In this document: one piece after another, positions 63,986-64,000 of the stretch | Numbering within the stretch: position 1 is the stretch's first letter | Layout of the letters: every line of letters starts with the position of its first letter | NCBI RefSeq assembly: GCF_007751715.1 | Contig: NZ_CP036292.1 | Coordinates: 5,215,339 to 5,279,338, forward strand | Reading direction: 5' to 3' | From: Rosistilla oblonga | GTDB lineage: Bacteria; Planctomycetota; Planctomycetia; Pirellulales; Pirellulaceae | Length of the DNA stretch: 64,000 bases | Notes under the pieces: model-generated | Told to the model about the DNA's origin: nothing | Seen by the model: the letters and a program-made list of their open reading frames with translations, nothing else | The model's database searches: none | Translations under genes and position numbers: made by a program

Positions 63986-64000
63986 AGCACGGCGCCCTAC

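Noticed and set aside
1-64000. CRISPR arrays, tRNA and rRNA genes, transposases or integrases
   Set aside because: None seen: the repeats found are long tandem or palindromic units without regular short spacers, and no tRNA-like cloverleaf or rRNA segment was recognised by eye. A tRNAscan-SE/Infernal run would settle the RNA question.

Overview
The window looks like a chromosomal segment of a planctomycete, most likely in the Pirellulaceae (Rhodopirellula/Roseimaritima-type). The basis is family content: two DUF1501 proteins, a DUF1549/DUF1553 protein, a sulfatase, a Tat-exported Gfo/Idh/MocA oxidoreductase, an SGNH hydrolase fused to a PVC-type dehydrogenase propeller, DUF11-repeat surface proteins, many GTG/TTG starts, and palindromic intergenic repeats. 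No rRNA, tRNA, CRISPR array, transposase, integrase or phage gene was seen, so this is mostly core chromosome with a few lineage-specific islands.

Layout. 1-5.4 kb: a PAS-PAS histidine kinase running off the left edge, then a divergent NtrB/NtrC-like pair and a small membrane protein. 5.4-16.2 kb: a transglutaminase-like secreted protein, a small lipoprotein, an alpha/beta hydrolase, a coiled-coil zinc-ribbon protein, a large FAD/Fe-S oxidoreductase, an RlmM-like methyltransferase coupled to a secreted protein, and a nitroreductase. 16.3-22 kb: a leftward housekeeping block, leuB, hslV-hslU, purA-uppS. 22.2-33.3 kb: DUF1501, a TlpA-like lipoprotein, a large secreted protein, infA, a HEPN-like gene with a small overlapping partner, a sulfatase, an orphan receiver protein and lysS. 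33.4-45.8 kb: surface and secreted proteins (LRR, SGNH, Gfo/Idh/MocA, DUF11 lipoprotein, DUF1501-DUF1549/1553 operon). 46-54.8 kb: a divergent uvrA, a MurE-like ligase lacking catalytic motifs, an HTH-EIIA fusion in a three-gene cluster, and an MDR oxidoreductase. 54.9-64 kb: SGNH/propeller/HEAT protein, a secreted STN-like gene broken by a frameshift, fliG, an EamA transporter, and ispE followed by an unusual spoVG.

How genes work together. Clear functional units are hslVU (ATP-dependent protease, 4-base overlap), purA-uppS (3-base gap), the NtrB/C-like pair (overlapping genes, implying sigma-54 control of unknown targets), the DUF1501-DUF1549/1553 pair and ispE-spoVG. Five proteins carry Tat-like twin-arginine signals. 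Intergenic DNA is unusually structured: a 160/164-bp tandem array (about 40.98-41.85 kb), a 69-bp tandem repeat, an 84-bp direct repeat at 180-bp spacing, and several nested palindromes, plus intrinsic terminators.

Best candidates for something new: the SpoVG protein with a zinc ribbon inserted in its core, the HEPN-like two-gene module, the HTH-EIIA fusion operon, and the degenerate MurE-like protein. All functions were assigned by reading motifs by eye; no database search was run.
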